This document shows, in pieces, positions 26,119-35,391 of a stretch of DNA of 59,631 nucleotides. The translations under genes and the position numbers were made by a program. Every line of letters starts with the position of its first letter. Position 1 is the stretch's first letter. The DNA comes from Kalymmatonema gypsitolerans NIES-4073 (GTDB taxonomy: Bacteria > Cyanobacteriota > Cyanobacteriia > Cyanobacteriales > Nostocaceae), in assembly GCF_002368435.1 (NCBI RefSeq), contig NZ_AP018266.1:1-59631 (forward strand), read 5' to 3'. The notes beneath the pieces are model-generated. The model saw only the letters and a list, made by a program, of their open reading frames with translations, was not told the origin of the DNA and did not search any database.

Positions 26119-27178
26119 TAGCAGCATTCGAGCGAACATTTGCATCTTTATCCTTCAAAGCTTCTATCAAGACGGGAACAGCAGCTTTGGCTTCCTCTCC
26201 CATCTTCCCCAAAGCACTAGCAGCATTCGAGCGAACGTTTGCATCTTTATCCTTCAAAGCTTCTATCAAGACGGGAACAGCAGCTTTGGCTTCCTCTCCT
26301 ATACTCACCAAGGCAATAGCAGCATTCGAGCGAACGTTTGCATCTTTATCCTTCAAAGCTTCTATCAAAACGGGGACAGCAGCTTTGGCTTCTTCTCCTA
26401 TACCCCCGAGGACATCAGCAACAATGGAGCGAACATTTGCATCGTTGTCCTTTAAAGCTTCTATCAAGACAGGAACAGCAGCTTTCACTTCCTCTCTCCT
26501 GAGTTTCAGGGTATAAGCAGCACTGTCACGAACGTTTGCATCTTTATCCTTCAAAGCTTCAATTAAGACAGGAACAGCAACTTTGGCTTCCCCTCCTATC
26601 TTTACGAGGGCATTGGCAGCACTGTAGCGAACGTCTTTATCCTTATCCTTCAAAACTTCAATTAAGACAGGAACAGCAGCTTTGCCTTCCCCTCCCATCT
26701 TCCCCAGAGCATTAGCACTAGAGTTGCGAACTCTTGCATCTTTGTCATTTAAAGCTTCGATTAAGGCGGGAACAGTAGCTTTTTCTTTTTCTCCTATCCA
26801 CCCTAGGCTAATAGCAGCACTGGAGCGAACGTTTGTATCCTTGTCTTTTAATGCTTCAATTAAGGCAGGAACAGCAGCTTTCGCTTCTGCTTTTTTGCTT
26901 CCTAATGCAGCAGCAGCTTGGTCGCGAACGTTTGTATCCTTGTCTTTTAATGCTTCAATTAAGGCAGGAACAGCAGCTTTCGCTTCTTCTCCCATGAGCC
27001 TTAGAGCGTCAGCAGCGTCGGAGCGAACGCTTGCATCCTTGTCCTTCAAAGCTTCTATCAAAACAGGAACAGCAGCTTTCGCTTTCCCTCCTACCCTCCC
27101 CAAAGCATAAGCCCTCCCTAGAGCAAAAGCAGCCCTGGAGCGAACGTTTGCATCTTTGTCCTTCAAAGCTGTGATTAA
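26119..27178 (-). pseudogene. HEAT-repeat gene, middle segment
   Basis: About 11 tandem HEAT units, nearly identical at both protein and DNA level (93-bp period). Many share VPVLIEALKDKDANVRSNAA. The low divergence points to recent repeat amplification. It is bounded by the TA of IS630 element 2 and by TTAA of the IS701. The frame joins the 5' segment at VPAL|ITALKD and the 3' segment at NAA|SALG. Confidence 0.85.
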
Positions 27179-28636
27179 CCCTCTTTTGTCACTTTCCGAG
27201 TATTCTGAATAAAAGGATTAAAAGAAAAAACTCTGGAAGGTAAGCAGGGCAATGGATGTAGAATTACAAATCCTGAAACATTTGGCAAGAGACGCCCACC
27301 CAACAGTTGCGATCGTAGATGAATATTGTGCAGAGTATAAAGACTTGTTCAAAGAGGTAAGAAATTATGAGTGCTTTAAATATTTACATTTGGGAATAAT
27401 ATCAACGATAAAAAGAAAATCGTTACCAGAAATAGCGAAGGTGGTAAGTATAAACTCTGCACAGTCATTACATCATTTTCTAGCGAATTCGAATTGGTCA
27501 GTAGATAAATTAAAAAAACGAAGATTAAAGAAACTCAAGGAAGCACTAGATGGTCAGGCGATTACAGTAGTAATAGATGAAACAGGAGATAGAAAAAAAG
27601 GTAAAAAAACTGATTATGTAGCAAGACAATATTTAGGAAGTGTAGGAAAAGTGGATAATGGGATAGTTTCAGTTAATGCTTATGGAGTTTACTCTAATAT
27701 AACATTTCCCTTAAATGTAAAAGTATTCAAACCGAAAGGGACGCTAAAAGCAGAAGATAAATATAAAACTAAAATAGAATTGGCATCAGAAATTATTACA
27801 GAATTAATTGAAGAGGGCTTTAATATTGAATTGGTACTAGCAGATAGTTTATATGGTGAAAGTAGCCAATTTTTGAGAAAACTAGCTGAATATAAATTAG
27901 ATTATGTCGTAGCAATAAGAAGTAATCATGGTGTCTGGCTGCCAGCAGGCCAAAGCGTTAGGGCGAATAAGTGGTGCAAATTTGAGAGAACATTTAGTAA
28001 TCAAAAATCAGAAACTAGATATATCCGAGAAATAGTTTATGGTAAAAGAAGAGCCATAACTTACTGGGAAATAACAACTGACCCAGAAACAATGCCAGAA
28101 AATTCTACTTCATTTGTTATGACTAATCTTTCAGGGAACCTCAAGAAAACTTTAGGCGACCTATATGGATTAAGAACATGGGTAGAATATGGTTTTCGGC
28201 AGTGTAAACAGGAACTGGGCTGGACAGATTACAGGTTTACAAATTTCCAACATATTGAGAAATGGTGGGAGATTATTTTTTGTGTCTACACAATGATTAG
28301 TTTAAGTTCTCCACCTTTCTTATCCTTAAATCAAGCTCCTCAAATTGAAACAGAGGTACAAGACAGTATTTGTATTGATTGTGTAGATTTTTCTAATCAT
28401 AAACAATGGAATCATGGTTCTGGATGGAAGAATACTTTAAATAATCTTCGTTTAATTGTTCAACCTCTCTTACTATTTTGGTTGATTTATCCCTGGCTAG
28501 ATGTTTTCCAAAATTCCGATTTATTGCTTGGATTTAATCACCTAATTTGTACAATGAACCAATTTAAACCTTTTTTCTCTTCTGCTTAATTTCAGTTATT
28601 TACTACTTGCTTCTTCCGGAAAGTGACAGAAAAGGG
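27179..28636 (+). mobile_element. IS701-family insertion sequence
   Basis: 1458 bp. Terminal repeats are CCCTCTTTTGTCACTTTCCG and, inverted, CCCTTTTCTGTCACTTTCCG. A 4-bp TTAA target duplication lies at 27175-27178 and 28637-28640, as usual for IS701. It carries one transposase gene and is inserted in the HEAT gene. It appears intact. Confidence 0.92.
27252..28589 (+). CDS. IS701-family transposase
   Basis: 445 aa, the usual length. DDE triad candidates are Asp in VVIDETGDRKKGKKTD, Asp in LVLADSLYGES, and Glu in the WVEYGFRQCKQELGW block, which is characteristic of this family. It starts at the ATG 27252 after GGTAAGCAGGG. It performs cut-and-paste transposition into TNA or TTAA-type sites. 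Confidence 0.92.
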   Translation: MDVELQILKHLARDAHPTVAIVDEYCAEYKDLFKEVRNYECFKYLHLGIISTIKRKSLPEIAKVVSINSAQSLHHFLANSNWSVDKLKKRRLKKLKEALDGQAITVVIDETGDRKKGKKTDYVARQYLGSVGKVDNGIVSVNAYGVYSNITFPLNVKVFKPKGTLKAEDKYKTKIELASEIITELIEEGFNIELVLADSLYGESSQFLRKLAEYKLDYVVAIRSNHGVWLPAGQSVRANKWCKFERTFSNQKSETRYIREIVYGKRRAITYWEITTDPETMPENSTSFVMTNLSGNLKKTLGDLYGLRTWVEYGFRQCKQELGWTDYRFTNFQHIEKWWEIIFCVYTMISLSSPPFLSLNQAPQIETEVQDSICIDCVDFSNHKQWNHGSGWKNTLNNLRLIVQPLLLFWLIYPWLDVFQNSDLLLGFNHLICTMNQFKPFFSSA

Positions 28637-28856
28637 TTAAAGCAGGAACAGCTTCCCCTCCTATCTTTTCCAAAGCATAAGCAGCATTGTAGCTAACGTT
28701 TGTATCCTTGTCCTTTAACTGTTGGATGTAGGAAGAAATTTCTGCATCCCTGCTAGTTCGCGCCCATCCTTTATCCGTTGACACCACAGACAACCACAAG
28801 CAAGAGAAAGAAACGGCACTTACAGCTAATAATCTCTTAACCATTCTCTTACCCAT
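28637..28856 (-). pseudogene. HEAT-repeat gene, 5' segment with signal peptide
   Basis: The ATG at 28856 begins MGKRMVKRLLAVSAVSFSCL, a classic signal peptide (basic start, hydrophobic core, then VVSTDKGWA cleavage region). The first HEAT unit (IQQLKDKDTNVSYNAAYAL) follows. Removing the IS701 and both IS630 elements joins 28856-28637, 27174-26121 and 23701-21850 into 3126 bases, exactly 1042 codons with no stop, up to the IS5. The intact protein had a secretion signal, about 23 HEAT repeats, a membrane helix and a cytosolic NTPase-like domain, like a transmembrane sensor. Confidence 0.8.
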
Positions 28857-29142
28857 TAATCTACCTCATTGTAGCAACGCCTCAATCAGATGCTTTTTTT
28901 TAGCTTACCTGCATTGCATAAGAATTTATACAGATGGAGTTCGACAGATGAGCGTTAGCGGCAACGGAGAGGACGAAACGCTATCGGGGTAGTGTTATGG
29001 GGGTACTGGAGATGGCGCACATGAATAAGGAAATCTCTTTTAAGAATATATAATATAAGTTCTGTTCTGATTATTAGTAGAATAAATGGCAATACTTTCA
29101 TTCAACAACGCCATTAAAATAAACGCCCTTAAAAATATTTTG

Positions 29143-29174
29143 TAAATCCCAACTTTTAACCGAAACTGGTAAAA
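29143..29174. repeat. Left inverted repeat of the Abi/recombinase unit
   Basis: TAAATCCCAACTTTTAACCG and on through CTGGTAAAA, 32 bp. It matches the complement of 38905-38937 with a single 1-base gap. It lies 9 bp beyond the stop of the Abi gene. The preceding gap 28861-29142 shows no gene. Confidence 0.85.
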
Positions 29175-29183
29175 GTATGAAAC

Positions 29184-30137
29184 TTAATTCCAAAGCGATT
29201 CGTTTTCCCAGGTATGTGGAAAGCCACTTGCAGAAAACGAGACATGAGAATTTTGTGGGAAGGTGCTGATATGCGCCTTAAGCTGATCTGACCAGTTGCT
29301 AGTAGGCATGATGGTTGTAAGCATGAAACGGCAGATGGCACTGGCAGCGTAAAAACGTGTGTAAGCATTCCTGTCCAAGTGATCAAGCACTTGAATCTCT
29401 CCCGAACGTGGCTGTTTTGGTTGAGCCACCAGTGACCTGTTCCACAGGCGGGCATGATGGGCGCAGACATTACGAACGAAACACAGTGTCCACACCCAGC
29501 TTGTGAGCAACTCAGGACGGGGAATGCCGTATTGGTACGCAATCGGACGCTGATCTGAGTAGCGCATTCCGTTAAGCAGACAGGACAGCGCTCCGAAATC
29601 CAGCAATTCCACCCCCATCCATAAAGGGAAATCTTCAGATGGATATTTGCTTCGGAAGTGTTCTGCGAAAGGCTCTTTGGACTTCTTGGCTTTATCATCA
29701 AACTGCTGCAACCACTTCATGTGAGCGTTTCTTTTGACAAACTTGCCGTCTAAATATTTGGGATTGCGGTACGCCCAAGGATCATGCTGTCCGAGTTGAA
29801 GAGCAACTGCTGTTCGTAAAGCGATTTCAATGCTTTCCAAAGCATCAAGCATCAGCAGTCGCAGCTTCTTGTCAAACAGATAAAGATCAATAATCGTTTG
29901 AAAATGGGTATCTGGCTTGAAGTTATCTTGTACCTGGGAATGGGCTGTAGCGCGGAAGGGATACCAATAAGCACTAAGGCGATAATAGTTAATTTGCTTG
30001 AGGTGGTCTAACGCCTGGGATTCATCGGTAACGATGATGCCCCGTTTTTTAAGCTGGCTGAGCTGGTCAAAAACGGACAGGTAAGGCTTTTGGTATGCTG
30101 GCACGAAAGCGGAAAAAAAGATGGCCAGCTCTTGCAT
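29184..30137 (-). CDS. Abi-family (Abi_2, AbiD/AbiF-like) HEPN-type protein
   Basis: 317 aa. The N-terminal part has the Abi_2 pattern QLSQLKKRGIIVTDESQALD, then LKQINYYRLSAYWYPF, then LYLFDKKLRLLMLDALESIE. The C-terminal half has RNVCAHHARLWNR, the HEPN RNase motif Rx4H with the conserved RLWNR that marks Abi_2 proteins. The family aborts phage infection, probably by RNA cleavage. It lies 150 bp downstream of a tyrosine recombinase on the same strand. Both are enclosed by a 32/33-bp inverted repeat. Confidence 0.85.
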   Translation of the reverse strand: MQELAIFFSAFVPAYQKPYLSVFDQLSQLKKRGIIVTDESQALDHLKQINYYRLSAYWYPFRATAHSQVQDNFKPDTHFQTIIDLYLFDKKLRLLMLDALESIEIALRTAVALQLGQHDPWAYRNPKYLDGKFVKRNAHMKWLQQFDDKAKKSKEPFAEHFRSKYPSEDFPLWMGVELLDFGALSCLLNGMRYSDQRPIAYQYGIPRPELLTSWVWTLCFVRNVCAHHARLWNRSLVAQPKQPRSGEIQVLDHLDRNAYTRFYAASAICRFMLTTIMPTSNWSDQLKAHISTFPQNSHVSFSASGFPHTWENESLWN

Positions 30138-30289
30138 TGCAGAGGGGCTGGCTCTATTGAGCTTAATCTATTTGATATGCTTTCTTTTGTCAAGTATATT
30201 GTATAAATGCTACCCCGTTGAGTTATCAGTACACTCATAGCGGTTTCTTTTCGATGGGAACAACTAAATTAGATGTAGCAAAATTTTCT

Positions 30290-30952
30290 TTAAGCCTTCT
30301 TCCACAGCCCTTTATAAGGTTCTGGCGACAATTGAGTATAGCGCACGGTATGCTGAATATTCTTATGCCCCAAGTACCCTTGAATTGTTCGGGTATCCGT
30401 TTTCTCCCGCGCCAGATAATATCCGCAGGCATGGCGCAGCATATGGGCGTGAACCGGGAACGGCAAGTCCGCCAACTTTCCCGCCTGCTCCACAATTCCT
30501 CGGATGGAATCAGGAGCCAGCGGTGATTTCCGCGATGACATGAAAATAAATGGCGTGTTTGGGTAATCCTTTTGCAGCTTCCGCAACGCCCGCAGTTCGT
30601 CACCGTAAAGCGGATGAACGGCAGGAGAGCCGTTTTTCAGACGGTTGACATGAAGCGTTGCTGCCGTAAAGTCCACCTGTTCCCACCGTAAGCCTGCTAC
30701 TTCCCCCACCCGTAACCCATGCCGATACAGAAGCAGCAACAATGTTGCATCCCGGTGTGCGTGTCTGCCGCCGTGCTTTTTAATGGCTTTCATCATCGCG
30801 TCCACTTCTGAGGGTAACAAATATTCCCGCGATCGCACCTCTTCATATCTGCGTTGATTCGGAGACTTGCGTCTGGAGACAACAGGCTCACTTTTTTCCG
30901 CTTTACCAACTTTCGGCGATTGGGTATCGGGTGAGGAGGCTGACGCAGACAT
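30290..30952 (-). CDS. FimB/FimE-like short tyrosine recombinase
   Basis: Started at the ATG 30952 (MSASASSPDTQS) because the native leader read GTCAGG just upstream before a transposon split it. A GTG at 30973 now falls inside the transposon end. The 220-aa product has only the catalytic domain: Arg in YRHGLRVGEVAGL, Lys in HVNRLKNGS, HxxR in HAHMLRHACG, His in GYLGHKNIQHT and nucleophile Tyr in RYTQ. Short recombinases of this class invert or move DNA between short inverted repeats. The outer 32/33-bp repeats and the linked Abi gene suggest a small mobile or invertible unit. Confidence 0.85.
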   Translation of the reverse strand: MSASASSPDTQSPKVGKAEKSEPVVSRRKSPNQRRYEEVRSREYLLPSEVDAMMKAIKKHGGRHAHRDATLLLLLYRHGLRVGEVAGLRWEQVDFTAATLHVNRLKNGSPAVHPLYGDELRALRKLQKDYPNTPFIFMSSRKSPLAPDSIRGIVEQAGKLADLPFPVHAHMLRHACGYYLAREKTDTRTIQGYLGHKNIQHTVRYTQLSPEPYKGLWKKA

Positions 30953-30967
30953 ATGGCGAAACCTGAC

Positions 30968-31009
30968 TGTCACTTTGATAATTATTTAGTCCTATTCTTT
31001 GATAATTAT
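30968..31009. repeat. Left end of the TGTCA transposon with two transposase-binding repeats
   Basis: CTTTGATAATTAT occurs at 30973-30985 and 30997-31009, 24 bp apart. Multiple short repeats at each end are usual for the TniA/TnsB class. Confidence 0.8.
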
Positions 31010-31010
31010 A

Positions 31011-31045
31011 GGACTTACGCATTGATAGGAAATGGACTATGTGCA
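31011..31045. repeat. Left 35-bp inverted repeat of the cargo cassette
   Basis: GGACTTACGCATTGATAGGA and on to ATGTGCA. It matches the complement of 35231-35265 with one mismatch. GGACTTACGCA starts are typical IS ends in cyanobacteria. Together they bound a 4255-bp segment inside the transposon. Confidence 0.8.
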
Positions 31046-31317
31046 TTGCCTTAAAGGGAAGTAGTGTATGGCACAAACCAACAATTGGACACACTGGTCA
31101 GACACGATTACGAACTGCTTTTTACATGGCAACCTTGAGTGCCGCTCAAAGTAATCCAGTTATTAAAACCTTCTACGACCGATTGAGGGCTACGGGCAAG
31201 CCCATGAAAGTAGCACGTTGCGCTGCTGCACGGAAACTGCTGCATATTGCTTGGGCTGTGGTCAAAAAGAGACAACCGTTTGACCAAAACTATGTACTCA
31301 AACAGCAAACTACTTGA
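31039..31317 (+). pseudogene. C-terminal remnant of an IS110-family transposase
   Basis: 92 codons without a proper start. GQTRLRTAFYMATLSAAQSN, then PVIKTFYDRLRATGKPMKVA, then RKLLHIAW match the C-terminal Transposase_20 domain of IS110/IS1111 enzymes (full length about 320-400 aa). The catalytic N-terminal DEDD part is missing. No second half lies nearby. The gap 31318-31599 shows nothing else. Confidence 0.65.
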
Positions 31318-31599
31318 CAGTTGCCTACGGTATCTTCCCTAGCATTACGCCAAGATACAAGCGAAAACTAACTTAACACCAGTCTCATTCTTTAGTTAGA
31401 GGTTAGGTTTAGTTGAAAGCTTTAAGGTTCAGGTGTTGATTTGTAGTAGTTAATTTTTTCAAGAGACTTCTACATACCTCTCGCTAATAAGCTTTTATCC
31501 TACACTGTTCTCCGCTCCTAGTATTAGAGTTTGGACAAACAAATTTGTCCAAACTGCGATAAACAAAGCACTATACAGCAAGCACGAGAAACAATAGAC

Positions 31600-32085
31600 A
31601 TGAGCCAACCAATTAAAGTCGAAAAAACGGTAACCATTGAAAAATCCGCAGAAGATCTTTACCGCTTCTGGCACAACTTAGAAAACTTACCACGCTTTAC
31701 CAGGCATCTTAAAAGTGTGAATGTCTATGACGATGGGCGATCGCACTGGGTTACGAGCGCACCAATGGGCAACAGCGTTGAATGGGATGCCAGAATCACT
31801 GAAGATCGTCCGAATGAAGTGATTGCTTGGACTTCAGTGGAAGGAGCAGACATTGCGAACTCTGGTTCGGTTCACTTTCAACCTGCTCCTGGCGATCGGG
31901 GGACTGAAGTAAAAGTCATCACAACCTATGATGCACCTGCTGGAGTCGTTGGAGATGCGATTGCCAAGCTGTTTGGTGAAAACCCAAAACAGCAAATTGG
32001 AGACGATCTTGCCCGCTTCAAAATGCTGATGGAGACAGGTGAAATTGCCACTAATGAAGGTCAGACATCAGGACGACGAAGCTAG
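31600..32085 (+). CDS. SRPBCC-family (polyketide cyclase/START-like) protein
   Basis: 161 aa from the ATG 31600 (MSQPIKVEKTVTIEKSAEDL). A longer frame from a TTG at 31531 is unlikely. The pattern TIEKSAEDLYRFWHNLENLP, then VNVYDDGRSHWV, then WDARITEDRPNEVIAWTSVE is the SRPBCC helix-grip fold as in cyclase/dehydrase and YdjP-type membrane-stress proteins. It probably binds a hydrophobic ligand. It is followed by a zinc alcohol dehydrogenase. A shortened copy of its first 25 codons lies at 34899. Confidence 0.8.
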   Translation: MSQPIKVEKTVTIEKSAEDLYRFWHNLENLPRFTRHLKSVNVYDDGRSHWVTSAPMGNSVEWDARITEDRPNEVIAWTSVEGADIANSGSVHFQPAPGDRGTEVKVITTYDAPAGVVGDAIAKLFGENPKQQIGDDLARFKMLMETGEIATNEGQTSGRRS

Positions 32086-32231
32086 GCAGGGCTCAATAAA
32101 ACAAAAGACCTTGAGTGATGCAATCATAGCCTGAAACGGGCGCATCAATATCATCTTTCAATCAGCGTAATGGTTTACCGCTAACTCCATTCTCAATTCA
32201 CAAAACAATTACTCAGAAAGAGGGAAAAACA

Positions 32232-33410
32232 ATGAAAGCAGTTTGCTGGCAAGGTGCTAACAAAGTGGGAGTCGAAACGGTCCCCGATCCCAAAATTATT
32301 AATCCCGGAGATGCCGTGATCAGAATTACATCCACTGCAATTTGTGGTTCTGATTTACACCTCTACGATGGATTCATTCCGACGATGGAGCAGGGTGATA
32401 TTCTGGGGCATGAATTCATGGGAGAAGTCGTTGAAGTCGGCAGTGAAGTTAAGCGAATTAAGGTTGGCGATCGGGTCGTCAATCCATTTCCCATCGCCTG
32501 TGGTCACTGCTTCTTCTGCAAACAAACGCTAACATCCTTGTGTGATAACACCAACCCCAATGCCTTTATGGCAGAAGCCCTGATGGGATATTCGCCCTCA
32601 GGCATTTTTGGCTACTCCCATATGTTAGGGGGCTATGCAGGCGGTCAAGCAGAATATGCCCGCGTTCCTCATGCTGATGTCGGTCTATGCAAAATTCCCA
32701 ACGGGTTGACAGACGAACAGGTGCTGTTCCTTTCGGATATCTTTCCAACTGGATATATGGCAGCGGAAAACTGTGATATCAAACCCGGTCATGTGGTTGC
32801 CGTTTGGGGTTGTGGCCCGGTAGCCCAGTTTGCGATTCGTAGTGCGTTTTTACTGGGAGCAGAACGGGTGATTGCGATCGACCGTGTGCCTGAACGCCTC
32901 CAGATGGCAAAAGACGGCGGGGCAGAAGTCCTCGATTTTGAACAGGTTGATGTTGGGGAAGCCCTCAAAGAAATGACGGGAGGTCGTGGCCCTGATGCCG
33001 TGATGGATGCAGTGGGGATGGAAGCCCACGGTATGGGACTGGAGGGACTATACGACAAAGCGAAACAAGCAGTCCGTTTAGAAACCGATCGTCCCCCTGC
33101 TTTGCGGCAGGCGATCCTTGCCTGTCGTAAAGGAGGCACTGTGTCCGTTCCTGGTGTTTATGGTGGTTTTGTAGACAAGATTCCAATGGGGGCTTTTATG
33201 AACAAAGCCTTGACCATGAAAACGGGACAGACCCACGTTCACAGGTATTTTACCCCGCTACTGGAGCACATTCAGAAGGGCGATATTGATCCTTCGTTTG
33301 TGATTACCCACCGCTTACCGCTAGAGCAAGCCCCACATGGTTACGAGATCTTTAAGCACAAAAAGGATAACTGCATCAAGATCGTACTCAAGCCCGGTCA
33401 GAGTGCCTAA
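32232..33410 (+). CDS. Zinc-dependent alcohol dehydrogenase (formaldehyde dehydrogenase-like MDR)
   Basis: 392 aa. The catalytic zinc site is in [12 protein letters not shown] (Cys) and GHEFMGEV (His-Glu). The structural zinc loop is [15 protein letters not shown] with four cysteines. The Rossmann segment [14 protein letters not shown] ends in AIDR, which suggests NAD(H). Length and the insert before the cofactor domain match the glutathione-independent formaldehyde-dehydrogenase type. Likely reaction: oxidation of an aldehyde or alcohol with NAD. AGAGGG precedes the ATG. It forms part of the inverted-repeat-bounded cassette. Confidence 0.9.
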   Translation: MKAVCWQGANKVGVETVPDPKIINPGDAVIRITSTAICGSDLHLYDGFIPTMEQGDILGHEFMGEVVEVGSEVKRIKVGDRVVNPFPIACGHCFFCKQTLTSLCDNTNPNAFMAEALMGYSPSGIFGYSHMLGGYAGGQAEYARVPHADVGLCKIPNGLTDEQVLFLSDIFPTGYMAAENCDIKPGHVVAVWGCGPVAQFAIRSAFLLGAERVIAIDRVPERLQMAKDGGAEVLDFEQVDVGEALKEMTGGRGPDAVMDAVGMEAHGMGLEGLYDKAKQAVRLETDRPPALRQAILACRKGGTVSVPGVYGGFVDKIPMGAFMNKALTMKTGQTHVHRYFTPLLEHIQKGDIDPSFVITHRLPLEQAPHGYEIFKHKKDNCIKIVLKPGQSA

Positions 33411-33678
33411 AATTCAAGTGAGGCAACCTTAGAATTGCTATCACTGGTAGTTCAATCGCTCCTATCTGAGCAGGTTGGAGGATTGCTGGACTGCCTATCC
33501 GAAAGCGATCGCGCAGATACGTATAGCCTGCGGGCAATAGTGCATAGATCACCAGCACAGCGATGAAAACGATGACGGTTTGCCAGAAGCGTGGCTCATC
33601 CTGGACTGAGAGGGCTTCCATTGGAACAGCAAGCTCACACAATGTAGCTGGTCGCAAGGGAGAAGCAAGCCAGGGCAA
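33388..33678 (-). CDS. Doubtful membrane ORF, 96 aa
   Basis: On the minus strand, overlapping the end of the dehydrogenase by 23 bases. From [20 protein letters not shown] the frame has one good membrane helix ([18 protein letters not shown]) followed by YLRDRFRIG. It could be a real small membrane protein or a remnant of a larger transporter. No family is recognised. Confidence 0.35.
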   Translation of the reverse strand: MPWLASPLRPATLCELAVPMEALSVQDEPRFWQTVIVFIAVLVIYALLPAGYTYLRDRFRIGSPAILQPAQIGAIELPVIAILRLPHLNFRHSDRA

Positions 33679-33739
33679 ACGAGCGTGGAGCAGACGGAAT
33701 CGAGATCAAACAGCCGACGTTTAGAGGAGACATAGAAAA

Positions 33740-34852
33740 ATGGTTAGTCAGTTGCAGAAGTTACCCACCGATGAGTCGTTAGGCACACTGGAGACAGTTG
33801 CTCACTTTGACGGCGCAATGCTAACCGGGGTGACAGTGTCACATCAGGGGCGCATCTTCGTCAATTTTCCGAAGTGGGGTGATGAGGTCGCATTCACAGT
33901 GGCGGAAATCCGGGAAGGTCGTCCTGTGGCTTACCCTGACGAGGCAATCAATCGTACAGACCCAAATGACCTCGCTGGGACGCTGGTGTCTGTGCAAAGT
34001 GTGGTTGTCGATCCGGCCGATCGCCTATGGATTCTCGACACGGGCAGTCCGATGTTCCAGCCGACGCAGTATGGTGGACCGAAGCTCGTCTGTGTGGATT
34101 TGACGAGCGATCGCGTTATCAAAACAATCCTCTTTCCCCAAGATGTTGCCCTGCCTACCACTTACCTGAACGATGTCCGCTTCGACCTGCGGCGCGGTAC
34201 CGAAGGCATGGCATTTATTACGGATTCGTCTGACCAAGGGGCAAACGGAATTATTGTAGTAGATTTGGCATCAGGCGAGAGCTGGCGCAAGCTGCACGAT
34301 CATCCATCTACAAAGGCTGAGGCGCTATCAAGTTTTCGCCCAATCGTCGAGGGTCGTCCACTGTTGGAACGTCAGCCAGATGGAAAGACCAAGCCTGTCC
34401 AAATGGGGTCAGACGGGATTGCAATTAGTGCAGACGGGTCACGCCTGTACTACTGCCCGCTTGCTAGCCGACGGCTCTACAGCGTTGCCATTGATGCACT
34501 CGTGGAGCGCTCGATTGACGATAGCGCTGTTGCTGCAACCGTAATTGATGAAGGAGACAAGGGCGGTGGTGCAGATGGACTCGAAACAGACGCGGCAGGG
34601 TATATTTACTCGACGAACTACGAGCATAATGCGATTCTGCGTCGCCGTTCTGGTGGGGAGTGGGAAACGGTAGTACACGACCCCCGCCTTCTGTGGCCCG
34701 ATACGATGTCCGTTGCGGCAGATGGATACCTCTACGTCACAGCAAATCAGTTGCATCGTCAGGCGAAATACCAAAAGGGAAAAGACTTGCGCCAAAAGCC
34801 GTATACGCTCTTTCGCGTTCGCATCGACGCTCAACCTGTTCTACTGCGGTGA
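33740..34852 (+). CDS. Major royal jelly/Yellow-family beta-propeller protein (SMP-30-like)
   Basis: 370 aa, cytosolic by sequence (no signal peptide). The features are the MRJP/Yellow ones: GVTVSHQGRIFVNFPKWGD, DPADRLWILDTGSP, YLNDVRFDLRRGTEGMAFIT, DGIAISADGSRLYYCPLASR, and DGLETDAAGYIYSTNYEHNA. The fold is a six-bladed propeller. Bacterial members may act as lactonases or bind small amines, but the substrate here is unknown. GAGGAGA lies upstream of the ATG. Third gene of the cassette, which may detoxify or use a carbonyl compound. Confidence 0.82.
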   Translation: MVSQLQKLPTDESLGTLETVAHFDGAMLTGVTVSHQGRIFVNFPKWGDEVAFTVAEIREGRPVAYPDEAINRTDPNDLAGTLVSVQSVVVDPADRLWILDTGSPMFQPTQYGGPKLVCVDLTSDRVIKTILFPQDVALPTTYLNDVRFDLRRGTEGMAFITDSSDQGANGIIVVDLASGESWRKLHDHPSTKAEALSSFRPIVEGRPLLERQPDGKTKPVQMGSDGIAISADGSRLYYCPLASRRLYSVAIDALVERSIDDSAVAATVIDEGDKGGGADGLETDAAGYIYSTNYEHNAILRRRSGGEWETVVHDPRLLWPDTMSVAADGYLYVTANQLHRQAKYQKGKDLRQKPYTLFRVRIDAQPVLLR

Positions 34853-34898
34853 GGCTCGAAAACGCTCGATTGCACAACAAGCACAAGAGGCAATGGCC

Positions 34899-34985
34899 AT
34901 GAACCAATCGATCAAAGTTGAAAAGACGGTGTAACAAGCCAGTAGAGGAACTCTACCGCTTCTGGCACACCTTATACCAGATTGA
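34899..34985 (+). pseudogene. Fragment of a second SRPBCC gene
   Basis: ATG AACCAATCGATCAAAGTTGA is a diverged copy of the start of the SRPBCC gene at 31600 (MNQSIKVEKTV). A 12-base gap and a TAA break the frame. The match resumes in ELYRFWH and then stops. The rest of 34986-35391 has no gene; it ends with the right cassette repeat. The copy may mark a past duplication or recombination at the cassette edge. Confidence 0.65.
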
Positions 34986-35230
34986 GATGAAGTTGCATAG
35001 AAGAAAGGAAGTTGCTCAATCGGTCAGCCTTTCAAGAGAGTGGGTTAGGAATCGGGAAAACAAAGCCTTGCCAAGCTACGCGCTCGTGCTGCGAAGCAGG
35101 TTAGCTTTTTGTAGTGCCTAACGACTTTGCTGCAGGACTCTTGGTTCAGTATGAATTCTCTATCTCTAACCCATCTTGCAGTGCCGCCGAGCACTATTCT
35201 GGAACACCTTAAACCACAGGTGGGCTTGAA

Positions 35231-35265
35231 TGCACATAGTCCATTTCCTGTCAATGCGTAAGTCC
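35231..35265. repeat. Right 35-bp inverted repeat of the cargo cassette
   Basis: Complement of 31011-31045 with one substitution. It lies about 125 bp before the integrase gene. Confidence 0.8.
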
Positions 35266-35391
35266 TAAATTATTTACTTAGCATTTTCAAAAAAATCATT
35301 TGACTATTTTTATACCGCTTGAGAGACTGCTGGAAGATTCACTTCACAGAATGCCCCTTCTGTGAAGTGAATTACTTAAAACCAGGTAAAA

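Noticed and set aside
26155-27110. Plus-strand open frames across the HEAT repeats with repeated protein motifs
   Set aside because: They are the complement of the 93-bp HEAT units; the repetition comes from the real gene on the other strand.
26119-28856. HEAT DNA repeats considered as a tandem satellite or CRISPR
   Set aside because: The 93-bp period is a 31-residue protein repeat, with changes mostly keeping the reading frame.
28861-29142. Search for a promoter-borne small RNA upstream of the HEAT gene
   Set aside because: No stem with a T-run or other clear signal was visible.
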